DNA of 64,000 bases from contig CASEVY010000010.1 of the NCBI GenBank assembly GCA_949291515.1, forward strand, positions 248,001 through 312,000, written 5' to 3'. The first letter of the stretch is position 1, and every line of letters begins with the position of its first letter. The translations under genes and the position numbers were made by a program. The DNA comes from an uncultured bacterium (GTDB lineage: Bacteria; Elusimicrobiota; Elusimicrobia; Elusimicrobiales; Elusimicrobiaceae). The notes below the pieces were generated by a model, which was not told where the DNA came from, did no database searches, and worked only from the letters and a program-made list of their open reading frames with translations. Of this stretch, positions 48,948-57,956 are shown piece after piece.

Positions 48948-49020
48948 GCCGAGATAGCTCAGCTGGTAGAGCAACCGCTTCGTAAGCGGTAGGTCGTGGG
49001 TTCGATCCCCATTCTCGGCT
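48948..49020 (+). tRNA. tRNA-Thr(CGU)
   Basis: A 73-nt cloverleaf: acceptor GCCGAGA/TCTCGGC, discriminator T. The D-arm reads GCTCAGCTGGTAGAGC, the anticodon loop TTCGTAA has anticodon CGT, and the T-arm contains GTTCGATCC. CCA is not encoded. A T-run follows at once. Confidence 0.96.
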
Positions 49021-49038
49021 TATTTTTTTGTCTTGATT

Positions 49039-51234
49039 ATGGCCAAGAAGAAACCGCTTTTAAAAGCAGAAGCCAAAAAAGAAAGCGTTTATCCGGATAT
49101 TATAACGCGTTGGCTGGGCTTGGCCGGCATCTTTATAGCGGTGTCCTTATTTTTGTTCACGCAGGACAGCGCTCAAATCAAAATAACGCTTTTCTATATT
49201 GCGGCGATAGTTGCGCTGTGCGTTTGGGCGGGCTCATTGATAAAGGAGCGCGTCAATATATTTACGGCGCGAAACTTCGCTCTTTTGTTTCCGTTTCTGT
49301 TGTATTTCGGATACGTATTTATATCGTTTTTCTTCCACCCGTATATGACGGCAAGGACGCCGGCGCTGCTTAGATTTGCGGCGTGCGGTTTTTTGTTTTT
49401 GACTGCGGCTTTTAATTTTAATTTCAAACGGGCGGAAGATTTTTTCGGATACGTTTTAATTGCCGCGTGGTGTGTTTCCGTTTACGGGGCGGTGCAGATA
49501 TTGAATATATATCTTCTGCCCGGGATAGACGTGCTTAAGTGGACGGAGTTTTTTGGGAACAGGATTTTTTCCACGATAGCGAACCCCAACTTTTTGGCGG
49601 ACTTTTGCTTATTTTGTTTTTTTATAGCGCTTGGCCGTTTCCTTTACGAGCCTAAGAAGCGCCTTGCCGTTCTTATGGGGTTGCTTGCCGCCAATATAAT
49701 GTTTACATTAAGCAAAGGGGCGTGGCTTGCTTTTGCGGCGGGCGTATTTTTATTCGGGGCGATTTATTTCAATTTCTTTTCCGAGAAATACAAAAGCCAT
49801 AGGCTGAAGTATAATCTTCTTATTTCGGCGGTATTATTGGCGGCGGTATTGGCGGCGGGCATATTTACGGCAAAGAGAATGCAGTCGGTAAATTTCAGGC
49901 TTTCCACTTGGCGTTCGGCTTTGGAGATGACGGAAGAGAAGCCCGTTTTCGGTATGGGGAAAGGTTCTTTCCAGTTTATTTACACCGCGTATAAACGGCC
50001 GGAAATATTCTATATGGAAGGTATCCACAATGGCGAAACTCAGCACGCGGAAAATTATCCTTTGGAACAGAGTACGGAGCTTGGCCTTGTCGGATTGGGG
50101 CTTTTTCTGCTGGTGCTTTTATGGCAGATTGATGGTTCTTGGCGGAAACTTAAAGAGCTTGCCAATTCCCCCAAAACCCGCAGGGAGGGGCTGATATTGC
50201 TTTCGTGTTTTGGCGCGGCGGGGGTAATATACATACACAATATGGTGGACGTCAGCATATATTTTGTATCTACGGCGTATTTTTTGGCTTTGTTTGGCGG
50301 GATATTGTTCGCTTTGAACTTCGGGCCTTTGGAAGCAAAGCGGGTTTTGTCCGAGGATACGGCATCTGGCGGCGGCAAATTTTTTAAATTGTGTTATATT
50401 GTTTTGTCATTGCTGGTGTTGTTTATTCTATACTTGCTGTTTTGTGATTTTTATGAGGTTAGCGCGCCGGCATTGCAAGGCAAATTCAGATATTTTGTCA
50501 TTTACTGGATATGTTTTATTGCGGGGTCTTTTTATACGGCGTGGCTGTTTTTGAAGACTGCCTTTGAAAGCAAACGCGTCGGCGTATTGGCGATATATGC
50601 CGCTGCGTTAGGTTTGATATATGTAAGTTTCTTTCCGTTCAGGGCTGATTTTTATACGGCGGCGGGTGCGGGTCTTGCAGCCCGCAAGGACATATCGGCG
50701 CCGATGTATTACAACAAAGCGATAAAGCTAAATCCGTTTGCTGTGGGTTTAAATCAATTCAGCGGGATAGTATTTCAGAATTTGGGCGGCAGAGAGAAGA
50801 AAAACCTTGCTTATGCCGGCGATCCCGAAGATGGATTGTACAATGATTACGAAAGGGCTTTGCGGGCGTATAAGCGTTCACTTTCGCTGATTCCCAACGA
50901 TACGATGATACACTACAATTTGGGGGCATTGTATCACGATATGGCCAAGTACGAGGTGCAAAAGGGGAACAAGGAAAAGGCGGAGCATTATTATAAACTT
51001 TCGGAAGAATCTTTAAAGAGGTCTTTGTTGCTTGATCCCACTTACGATAATGCCTATTATCAGCTTGCCAATATAGCTTTGGAACATAACGATTATCGGC
51101 GTGCGGCGAACTGGGTAAGTCTTTATATTGAGGGGCCGGAGGAAGTATCAAATCCTCTTTATATCGCCAAGCACCGCAACGACGCCGTGGCGCAAAATCA
51201 TCTTAGGGGTATAAGAGCGGCAGGTGGAATATGA
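49039..51234 (+). CDS. O-antigen ligase/PglL-like membrane protein with TPR tail, tandem copy 1
   Basis: A 731-aa protein with about 12-14 helices (about 30-560) and a soluble TPR domain at the C-terminus (about 575-720, with AYKRSLSLIPNDTMIHYNLGALYHD-like and SLKRSLLLDPTYDNAYYQLANIAL-like repeats). Wzy_C/O-antigen-ligase signatures are STIANPNFL, LSKGAWLAFAAG and a long periplasmic loop ending QHAENYPLEQSTELGLVG. Such enzymes transfer lipid-linked glycans to LPS core or to proteins. The ATG at 49039 has a weak ribosome site, only 18 bases after tRNA-Thr. Its stop overlaps copy 2 by four bases (ATGA). Closeness to the pilus operon suggests pilin O-glycosylation (inference). Confidence 0.82.
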   Translation: MAKKKPLLKAEAKKESVYPDIITRWLGLAGIFIAVSLFLFTQDSAQIKITLFYIAAIVALCVWAGSLIKERVNIFTARNFALLFPFLLYFGYVFISFFFHPYMTARTPALLRFAACGFLFLTAAFNFNFKRAEDFFGYVLIAAWCVSVYGAVQILNIYLLPGIDVLKWTEFFGNRIFSTIANPNFLADFCLFCFFIALGRFLYEPKKRLAVLMGLLAANIMFTLSKGAWLAFAAGVFLFGAIYFNFFSEKYKSHRLKYNLLISAVLLAAVLAAGIFTAKRMQSVNFRLSTWRSALEMTEEKPVFGMGKGSFQFIYTAYKRPEIFYMEGIHNGETQHAENYPLEQSTELGLVGLGLFLLVLLWQIDGSWRKLKELANSPKTRREGLILLSCFGAAGVIYIHNMVDVSIYFVSTAYFLALFGGILFALNFGPLEAKRVLSEDTASGGGKFFKLCYIVLSLLVLFILYLLFCDFYEVSAPALQGKFRYFVIYWICFIAGSFYTAWLFLKTAFESKRVGVLAIYAAALGLIYVSFFPFRADFYTAAGAGLAARKDISAPMYYNKAIKLNPFAVGLNQFSGIVFQNLGGREKKNLAYAGDPEDGLYNDYERALRAYKRSLSLIPNDTMIHYNLGALYHDMAKYEVQKGNKEKAEHYYKLSEESLKRSLLLDPTYDNAYYQLANIALEHNDYRRAANWVSLYIEGPEEVSNPLYIAKHRNDAVAQNHLRGIRAAGGI

Positions 51235-53783
51235 AAGAGAAAGCATTAAATTTATTGACGCAGGCGCGCAAACTTTTTTTGGCGGGGATGGTTTTTATGG
51301 CTCCGCTTGTCTTTTTTACCGATTTGACGAAAAATCCGTATATAGCGCAGGATTTGCTTTTGGCCTTACTGATGAGCGGCTTTTTGGTTTGTTGGGCTGG
51401 CGAAGCGTTTATCAAGCGTGAGATTAGACTTTTTTACGGTTTGGCGGATTTGTTTATGCTATTGTTTGCGGCGGTGAGTTTGGCGTCTTTGTTTTACAAC
51501 TTGGCTGTAGGCGGGAAATTTCTGGCTTTGATAGGGGACTTTTCGCAGAAGGGCGACGTATTCGTCTTTTCTTTTGTGGGCGGCTGGTTTTTGGCCAAAT
51601 ATGCCGGTTCTTGGAAATGGGAGAAATTCCGCGGAGAATTTTACTTTAATTTGGTTTTATGGTGTTTTGCGTGGTTTTTGTTCAATTTGTTTTCGGGTAT
51701 ATTTTTTTGGATATACGCGGCTTTTATGTGGAGTTGGGCGGGGTATGTCTGTCTGAAACGTTTGGATAAAGTTACGCCTTTTGCCCTGCTTGACGTTTTT
51801 ATTGCGGTTTGCGCGATATGCGGTTTTTACGGGATACTTCAAAATGCGGGGCTTGAGATGATATGGCGGATAAATATCAATTACGAATTCGGCTCGCGCG
51901 CGGTGTCGACGTTTGGTAATCCGAACTTTTTGTCCTCTTATCTGATAATATTTTTGCCTTTCGTTTTTTTAAGATATGTGAAAGCCAAAAGCGGAGGGGA
52001 GAAATTTACATTCTTTGTAATGCTTATGGTATTCTGCGCGTATTTGGCGATAAGTATGACGCGTTCTTCCTGGCTGGGTATAGCGGGTGCGGGCGTCTTG
52101 CTTTTGTTATTTAAAGATTTTAGGGGGCTATTGTTAAAGAACAAGACGCGTTGCGCGGTTATAATAGCAGTTTGCTTTGCGGTATTCTTTTTATGGCCTT
52201 CTGGGCAGGAGGGTGATTATTCTCCCGCGGCGGCGCAAAGGATAGCGGAACTTGACGATTTGAGCGAGGCTTCGTCATTGGGGCTTGGTGCGTCGGCCGA
52301 AAAACTTAATGCGGCCTACCACCAAAGATTAATGATGTGGGCGTGCGGGCTTGAGATGTTTAAAGAGTCGCCTTTGCTTGGCAAAGGTTTGACTTCATTC
52401 CAGATGAATTACGGTCTTTGCCAAGGCGGATTAATGTTTAAAAATCCGGCGCTTGGACAGCTAAAGACTCAAGCCAACGAGGCGCACAACCAGTTTGTTC
52501 AAGTGCTTGCGGAAAGCGGATTATTGGGAATTATCTCGTTTATTTGTCTTTTGGCGTTTGCTTTTTGGGGTATTTTGAAAGCCGTGTGTGCGGAAAAGAG
52601 TGAGGATTTGCGTCTTACGTATTTATGTCTTTTTGCGGGTTTGGCGGCGTTTATTTTGGATAATACCCTTAACATAACTTTCAGGGCGGTAATAACGGCG
52701 TTTGCGTTTTGGTTTGCGCTTGGTATGTTAAACAATCTTTGCTGCGTGGAAAGGACGCGGAAAGTAGGAATATTGCCGGCTTGGTTAATACTTGTTTTGA
52801 GCATAATATTGGCGATATTGCTTGCGGCGTGGCAGGCATTGTATTTTAAAGCAGAGATAACGGCCCTAAAAGGATACAAGGCTTTTGCGAAGGGTGAATA
52901 TTCTGAGGCGGAGGTATTTTTGAAAGAGGCCGACGCCAATGCCGCGATAAGGGCGGACGCGGCGTTCAGCGTGGTAAACGCTTTGATAGAAGAGCGGAAG
53001 TATCAGGAGGCTTTGGAATACGCTTTAAGAGGAATAAAGAAATATCCCGGATATTATGAATTTTATCTTAGGGCGGCGGGCGTAAAGAGCGGATTGGGCG
53101 ACAATATCGGCGCGGCGGAATATTTAAAAGAGGCTTTGGAATTGTATCCCAACAATTTGGCGGCGGCGCAGGCGTGGTCGAAGTTTATAGCGGCGCTGCC
53201 GGATTTGCGTACGTCTGATAATGCGGGGAAGGCGGAAGGCCTTTTAAGAATATTCCCTTACGATACCGATATCAGGCTTGCCTATTTGCTGTCGTCTTTT
53301 GACAGCGGGGAATATGAAAGAGCGTGCGTTAAGAGCGCCGAATTTTTGGCGGAAGATATTTTTAATCCCGACTATTATGAAATTGTAAAGGAATGCGCGG
53401 ATAAAGGTTTTGGCAATAAAGAACTTACGGAAAAAGCCGATTTGTTCAAAAAGGCAAGGGGCAGAATAAAAGCGGAAAAATACGGCACGTCTTTGGAAAA
53501 GGAAACGGAGAAGTTTTACTCTCGATATCCGCAGGACGCCAATGCGGGTTTATTATTGGCGGAAGTCAAATACAACAGGGGGAAGTATAGGGAAGCCGTA
53601 AACATTTTGAGGCCTCATTACGAGGCGCACAGATATCAGAAACCGATAGCCTTTGCGCTTGCGTCTGCGTATTTAAAGGCAGGCGAGAAAGATAAAGCCA
53701 AGGACGTATTGGAAGGCATTTTGACCTATGACTCCCACGATGAACAAGCCTTGCTCAGATTGAAAAGTATGGGCGGCAAATAA
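51231..53783 (+). CDS. O-antigen ligase/PglL-like membrane protein with TPR tail, tandem copy 2
   Basis: An 850-aa protein with about 12-13 helices (about 20-540) and a longer C-terminal TPR array (about 550-845) ending in repeats such as YLKAGEKDKAKDVLEGIL. Shared ligase landmarks are STFGNPNFLSSYL, MTRSSWLGIAGAGVLLL and EAHNQFVQVLAESGLLG, the last being the canonical H-N-x-x-L-Q-type segment. It follows copy 1 with a four-base overlap and AGGTGGA in the end of copy 1 as ribosome site. Two adjacent ligases suggest a polymerase/ligase division of labour or two acceptors. No Wzx or sugar synthesis genes are nearby. A pilus-operon promoter follows its stop. Confidence 0.82.
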   Translation: MKEKALNLLTQARKLFLAGMVFMAPLVFFTDLTKNPYIAQDLLLALLMSGFLVCWAGEAFIKREIRLFYGLADLFMLLFAAVSLASLFYNLAVGGKFLALIGDFSQKGDVFVFSFVGGWFLAKYAGSWKWEKFRGEFYFNLVLWCFAWFLFNLFSGIFFWIYAAFMWSWAGYVCLKRLDKVTPFALLDVFIAVCAICGFYGILQNAGLEMIWRININYEFGSRAVSTFGNPNFLSSYLIIFLPFVFLRYVKAKSGGEKFTFFVMLMVFCAYLAISMTRSSWLGIAGAGVLLLLFKDFRGLLLKNKTRCAVIIAVCFAVFFLWPSGQEGDYSPAAAQRIAELDDLSEASSLGLGASAEKLNAAYHQRLMMWACGLEMFKESPLLGKGLTSFQMNYGLCQGGLMFKNPALGQLKTQANEAHNQFVQVLAESGLLGIISFICLLAFAFWGILKAVCAEKSEDLRLTYLCLFAGLAAFILDNTLNITFRAVITAFAFWFALGMLNNLCCVERTRKVGILPAWLILVLSIILAILLAAWQALYFKAEITALKGYKAFAKGEYSEAEVFLKEADANAAIRADAAFSVVNALIEERKYQEALEYALRGIKKYPGYYEFYLRAAGVKSGLGDNIGAAEYLKEALELYPNNLAAAQAWSKFIAALPDLRTSDNAGKAEGLLRIFPYDTDIRLAYLLSSFDSGEYERACVKSAEFLAEDIFNPDYYEIVKECADKGFGNKELTEKADLFKKARGRIKAEKYGTSLEKETEKFYSRYPQDANAGLLLAEVKYNRGKYREAVNILRPHYEAHRYQKPIAFALASAYLKAGEKDKAKDVLEGILTYDSHDEQALLRLKSMGGK

Positions 53784-53791
53784 AAAAAGAC

Positions 53792-53819
53792 TTTACAAAC
53801 ACCTCTAAATTGATATAAT
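53792..53819 (+). promoter_or_regulatory. Promoter of the pilus assembly operon
   Basis: TTTACA (53792-53797), 16-bp spacer, perfect TATAAT (53814-53819) with extended -10 TGA. The leader is about 35 nt with AAAGGGGT before the ATG at 53861. It starts nine bases after the ligase stop. Confidence 0.8.
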
Positions 53820-53860
53820 CATAATGTGAAGTTATTTATATACCTTTAAAGGGGTACACT

Positions 53861-55747
53861 ATGTCGAATATCAAAAGCAGATTAACAAAATATGCATTGA
53901 TGGCTTTTTCGTTATGCTTTGTTTTTACAGCCGTTTACGCCGCTCAAATGACAGCGGAAGATAAACTCAATAAAGGTAAAATGCTGTATGAGGAAGGCAA
54001 ATATGATGATGCCATGGATAATTTTATTGACGTATTCGTCCAGGGCAATCCTGAACAGATTTCCGAAGCGAACGAATATGTCAATATGATTCACTTTAAA
54101 CGCGGCGGCGTGGAGGCACCCAAGAAGGTTCCTTATGACGCCGAATTGGAAAAGAGCCGCGAAACGGGCCATGAAGGGAAGGTTTTATATGACTCGAGAG
54201 CCGGCAAACAGACCGACGAATACGGAGAACCTGTAAAAGAGGCCAAACAGCCAGTCGGCGCAGCCGAACGGGAAGAGGCTTCGGCCCCGGCGGTAGAAGA
54301 GCCTACCATATATAAACCCGAAGGCTATGAGGAAGAAAAGCCGGCCGAAAAGATAGTTGCTCAAAGCAGTATGCCGGCGGGCGATGACGTGGAAGTAAAA
54401 GCTATGAGGAAGGACAGCGTCAACGCGCAGATAGAAGAGATGACCAACTCCGTATTGGCCAAATTAAACTCCTATAAAGGCATAAATGTATATATGCGCG
54501 GCGGAATGGTGGACGCTATAGATATGGAATCTTCGGTAATATTCGAAGACGACGGTATAACTTTTAAGAAATCCGCCAAAGAGATACTCGACCAGGTATA
54601 TTCTTTAATGATACTGAGCGGCACGCCTTCTTTTGTGTTGCTTCCGCCCGGTTCATACAGCGATAACGTATCGATACAAGGCGTAAGGCAGACTGTTGCA
54701 TTAAACTCCTATTTGATAAATATGGGCGTATCCAGCGCGAAGCTGAACTTCAATATGGGTTTAACTACGGAAGAGCCGCCGGCCAAATTCAGCGATTTGG
54801 AAGGGATTTCGATAGTGTTTGATTATACAGCGAAACCGAATTTGAAATTAAAATCTCCGGAGCGGAATCTGCCGCCTGTTTTGAGTTTGGGTTTATATCC
54901 GTTCAGAACGATAGTACCCGATGAAGACGAAGGTATGGTTGTAGACTTCTCGGTCATACAGACGTCGGACAAGGTTTCGGATTGGACATTGCAGATAATT
55001 CAGCACGGCAAAGACGGCAAATACTATGTCGTAAGGCAGGTTGCCGGCAAAGGGCCGATATACAGACAGATATTCTGGAACGGTAAGAAACAATATTTTG
55101 GACAGATATTGCCGCTTGGCAGCTATACTATAATATTGAGGGCGACGGATACGGAAGGCCGCGAGAAAGTGGTAAGACGCAAAGTGGAATTATTGGAAAG
55201 CGCCGCTCAAAAAGAGAAAGCGGCAAAAGCTGCTAAGCAGCCGGTATCCGATCCCGGTTTGGATTACACCAAGAAACGTTTATGGACCAAACCTGAGGCG
55301 ATAAGGAAATCCGGCGCCGATAAATTGGACGCCGCGCCATCAGCTGCGGCGGCAAGCGGCGACGATTTTATGATGGAACAGCCGGCCGGTATGCCGATGG
55401 ATGATTTCGGATTAAGCACGTATTCAACCGGCGACTATGCCAATCCCGCCTCGACCGATACGGGAATGGGATATGATGCGGGTTACAATGCCGGATATAA
55501 TACGGTAAATATGCCCGGTGCGGCGTATGATACCGGTGCGGCGGCGGCCGCGTCTGCAGACGGTACGGGTTATAATGCCAATGCCGCCGGGGACGGCACC
55601 TCTTTGGGAGCCGGTGCGGCGGATGGAGCGTTAGGCGCCGGTGCGGCGAGCGGATATGACGCTATGACCGGGGGGTATGACAGCAATGCCGCAGCATATG
55701 ACAATGCGGCAGCCGTACCTGACGATGCGGCAAATTACGAGTATTAA
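53861..55747 (+). CDS. Secreted TPR-containing protein with Gly/Ala/Tyr-rich tail, first gene of the pilus operon
   Basis: A 628-aa exported protein. Signal peptide about 1-27 (ending VYAAQ). One TPR-like unit follows (about 34-62: LNKGKMLYEEGKYDDAMDNF). A charged Glu/Pro linker (about 80-185) precedes a folded region (about 190-340, with GINVYMRGGMVDAIDMESSVIF and a VRQTVALNSYLINMGV segment that recalls OmpA-like peptidoglycan-binding folds) and an Ig-like strand region (about 350-450). The final 120 residues are low-complexity Gly/Ala/Tyr/Asp with motifs such as GYDAGYNAGYN. No family name. Position before pilM suggests a periplasmic structural or alignment partner of the pilus (inference). 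Confidence 0.78.
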   Translation: MSNIKSRLTKYALMAFSLCFVFTAVYAAQMTAEDKLNKGKMLYEEGKYDDAMDNFIDVFVQGNPEQISEANEYVNMIHFKRGGVEAPKKVPYDAELEKSRETGHEGKVLYDSRAGKQTDEYGEPVKEAKQPVGAAEREEASAPAVEEPTIYKPEGYEEEKPAEKIVAQSSMPAGDDVEVKAMRKDSVNAQIEEMTNSVLAKLNSYKGINVYMRGGMVDAIDMESSVIFEDDGITFKKSAKEILDQVYSLMILSGTPSFVLLPPGSYSDNVSIQGVRQTVALNSYLINMGVSSAKLNFNMGLTTEEPPAKFSDLEGISIVFDYTAKPNLKLKSPERNLPPVLSLGLYPFRTIVPDEDEGMVVDFSVIQTSDKVSDWTLQIIQHGKDGKYYVVRQVAGKGPIYRQIFWNGKKQYFGQILPLGSYTIILRATDTEGREKVVRRKVELLESAAQKEKAAKAAKQPVSDPGLDYTKKRLWTKPEAIRKSGADKLDAAPSAAAASGDDFMMEQPAGMPMDDFGLSTYSTGDYANPASTDTGMGYDAGYNAGYNTVNMPGAAYDTGAAAAASADGTGYNANAAGDGTSLGAGAADGALGAGAASGYDAMTGGYDSNAAAYDNAAAVPDDAANYEY

Positions 55748-55764
55748 TTATAAGAGAGGGTAAA

Positions 55765-57366
55765 ATGTCTTTTTCTTCAACGATAGACAGTTCCCTTGGC
55801 ATCAAGAGGACTAACTATAAGGAATGTATAGGCATATACATATCGTTGACGGATGTATATGTGGCGCAGGTGCGGGAGAAATCCGGCGGTTTGGAGATAG
55901 ATTCTCTGATAAAATTGCCGGTGGGGGAAATTCCGCCCGGCGTATTGAAACCCGCAGATTTAAACGAGGGTTTTTTCTCGACGCCCAAACATTGGCTTGA
56001 TCCGATAAAGAAGATAATAGCCAGCAAACAATGGGCGACGAAGAACGTCGTAGTTACGTTGGCTTCCAACTTTAGCATACACCGCCACTTTGTGATGCAG
56101 GATACTCCTCGCCGCTACTGGAAGAACACGATACCTTTGCAGGCGCGCAAATATATACATTATCCGTTTGAAAGGGGAGTATCGGATTATTACGTATATC
56201 CGTTTTATGCGGGTTTGAGCAAAGCAAAGCATCTAGGCGTAGTTTTTTCTATGACTTCCTCCCGTATAGTTCAAGTGCTGGAAGCCGGAATGAAGAGCAT
56301 CGGTCTTAATTTGGTTGCGGTGGAAACTTCGCCGATATCGATATACAGGCTTTTCAATCAGACCGACAAAGAGAACGTATCGGGCAAAGGCTGTATATAC
56401 GCCAACTTTACGGCGCATACCGGACAGTTCTTATACGCTTTGAACAACGCTCCGGTTTTAATGCGTGAAGTGGAAGTCCAAAAAGCTATAGGAAACAGGA
56501 ACCGCCTGGAAGTGAACAACTGTATGGATTTTATATCCAAACAGATAGAAAAGAATCCGTTTGAAGACGTGGTGGTAATTTCCGACGAAGCGGATTTTTG
56601 GGCGCCGATATTGGAAAGCGAAGTCAAGCGGCACGTAAGGACGTGGAAAATTTCCGACATTTTCGGTTTTAAGGTAGAAGGTTTTGCGGAAATGGCGGCG
56701 ATAGGCGCGTGCTTGAAATTCGTCAATAAGAACGTACCGGATATAGATTTATATCGCAAGAATAGGTCTTCGGACGAGGAAATCCGCAGCACGATAACAG
56801 TATGGAAGCTGGCCTTGATGTTGGTTGCCTTATTGATAATATGGTGCGGTTTCGTACAAATAAGAGCGATATTGGAATTGAAGTCATTATCCGCACAGAC
56901 ATTTACCAGTACGAAGGATATACCGGATTTTGAAGGGCTGTACGCCTCTCAAATCAAAGATAAGGTAAACGCAATGAGCAGGAAGGCGAAATCATTGTCG
57001 AACTATTTGGAACCGGTAAATTATACGGAGAAGCTGTCTGTACTGCCGGACATTTTGCCGCCGGAGATGTGGCTTACGGAGCTTGACATAAGGTATCCTT
57101 ACGATACCGGAGCGTCAAGACTGAAGGAGAAAAGCTACATAAGAATGGAAGGCGTGGCCAGCGTAATTTCTGGCAGGGAGAAGGAATTGGCGTTAGGCAA
57201 CAGATTCAGAACGGTGGTAGACTCGACGCCCGAAATGGCGGATCTGTGTAAAGGCAGGGCGACGATATCGTACGATTTTTCTACAGCTCCTTTGAAACAG
57301 CAGCAGAAAGATTTTGTACTTGGCACTAAATTCTCCTTGAAATGCGAGAAGGAGGACAAGAAATGA
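55765..57366 (+). CDS. PilM-PilN fusion (GspL-like) pilus assembly protein
   Basis: A 533-aa protein combining a cytoplasmic actin-like PilM domain (about 15-340; GIYISLTDVYVAQV, the SIHRHFVMQDTPRRYW segment, YANFTAHTGQFL) with one helix (about 350-370) and a periplasmic coiled-coil plus ferredoxin-like PilN domain (about 375-533; LEPVNYTEKLSVLPDILPPEMWLTELDI-type strand). In type IV pili these are usually separate proteins; GspL of type II secretion has both on one chain, so this is GspL-like. It anchors the assembly ATPase platform in the inner membrane. AGAGAGGG precedes the ATG; the 3' end overlaps PilO by four bases (ATGA). Confidence 0.87.
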   Translation: MSFSSTIDSSLGIKRTNYKECIGIYISLTDVYVAQVREKSGGLEIDSLIKLPVGEIPPGVLKPADLNEGFFSTPKHWLDPIKKIIASKQWATKNVVVTLASNFSIHRHFVMQDTPRRYWKNTIPLQARKYIHYPFERGVSDYYVYPFYAGLSKAKHLGVVFSMTSSRIVQVLEAGMKSIGLNLVAVETSPISIYRLFNQTDKENVSGKGCIYANFTAHTGQFLYALNNAPVLMREVEVQKAIGNRNRLEVNNCMDFISKQIEKNPFEDVVVISDEADFWAPILESEVKRHVRTWKISDIFGFKVEGFAEMAAIGACLKFVNKNVPDIDLYRKNRSSDEEIRSTITVWKLALMLVALLIIWCGFVQIRAILELKSLSAQTFTSTKDIPDFEGLYASQIKDKVNAMSRKAKSLSNYLEPVNYTEKLSVLPDILPPEMWLTELDIRYPYDTGASRLKEKSYIRMEGVASVISGREKELALGNRFRTVVDSTPEMADLCKGRATISYDFSTAPLKQQQKDFVLGTKFSLKCEKEDKK

Positions 57367-57944
57367 AATTTTTCACTGATATAAAGGAAGGATTATCAGA
57401 CGTACAGAATATGATATTCGAGAAGAATTGGAATCCGTTTATCAGGCCTTTGGTATTGCTTCTTATAGTGTTTATAGGCGTTTGGTACATAAACGGCGTA
57501 GCCAATTCCAAGGTATTGGAATCTCAGAGGAAGGTGGAGGCGAAGAAAGCGGAAGCGGAAAGCGCCAAGGAATATGAAGATTCCAAGGCTCTTTATGAAG
57601 AATTGGTAAAGCAGCTTCCCGACTACAGCAAAAAAGACGAGTGGCTTCTGAGCCAGATGTTGTCGTTTTTCAACAAAGTGGGAGTGGAGCCGTCACGTAC
57701 GGGCAAGCACGTTCTTGACGAGGACGGAGATTTTACGCATTCTTCGGTTACGTTTGATTTCGAGCTTACTTACGAGCAATTGGGCAAGCTGATAGAGATG
57801 GTTGAAAACAATGAACAGTTTATGAGACTGTCTAATTTGACCGTAGCGCGTGCGGAGGGCTCATTGGGCCGGCTGCAAGCCGGTTTTAGAGTTCACACAT
57901 TATTTTTGAAGAGCAAAGATAATGCTGGCAAACCGGCGAAATAG
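57363..57944 (+). CDS. PilO/GspM-like pilus assembly protein
   Basis: A 193-aa inner-membrane protein: cytoplasmic N-terminus, one helix (about 28-46), a coiled coil (about 50-85) and a ferredoxin-like periplasmic domain (about 95-185; EQLGKLIEMVENNEQFMRLSNLTVARA). This is the PilO/GspM architecture; it would dimerise with the PilN part of the preceding fusion. The ATG at 57363 overlaps the previous stop and gives a GGAGG ribosome site (57350s) a normal spacing; the longer frame from 57342 is unlikely. The family assignment rests on layout and context more than on sequence motifs. Confidence 0.85.
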   Translation: MKFFTDIKEGLSDVQNMIFEKNWNPFIRPLVLLLIVFIGVWYINGVANSKVLESQRKVEAKKAEAESAKEYEDSKALYEELVKQLPDYSKKDEWLLSQMLSFFNKVGVEPSRTGKHVLDEDGDFTHSSVTFDFELTYEQLGKLIEMVENNEQFMRLSNLTVARAEGSLGRLQAGFRVHTLFLKSKDNAGKPAK

Positions 57945-57956
57945 GCGGTGATGAAT

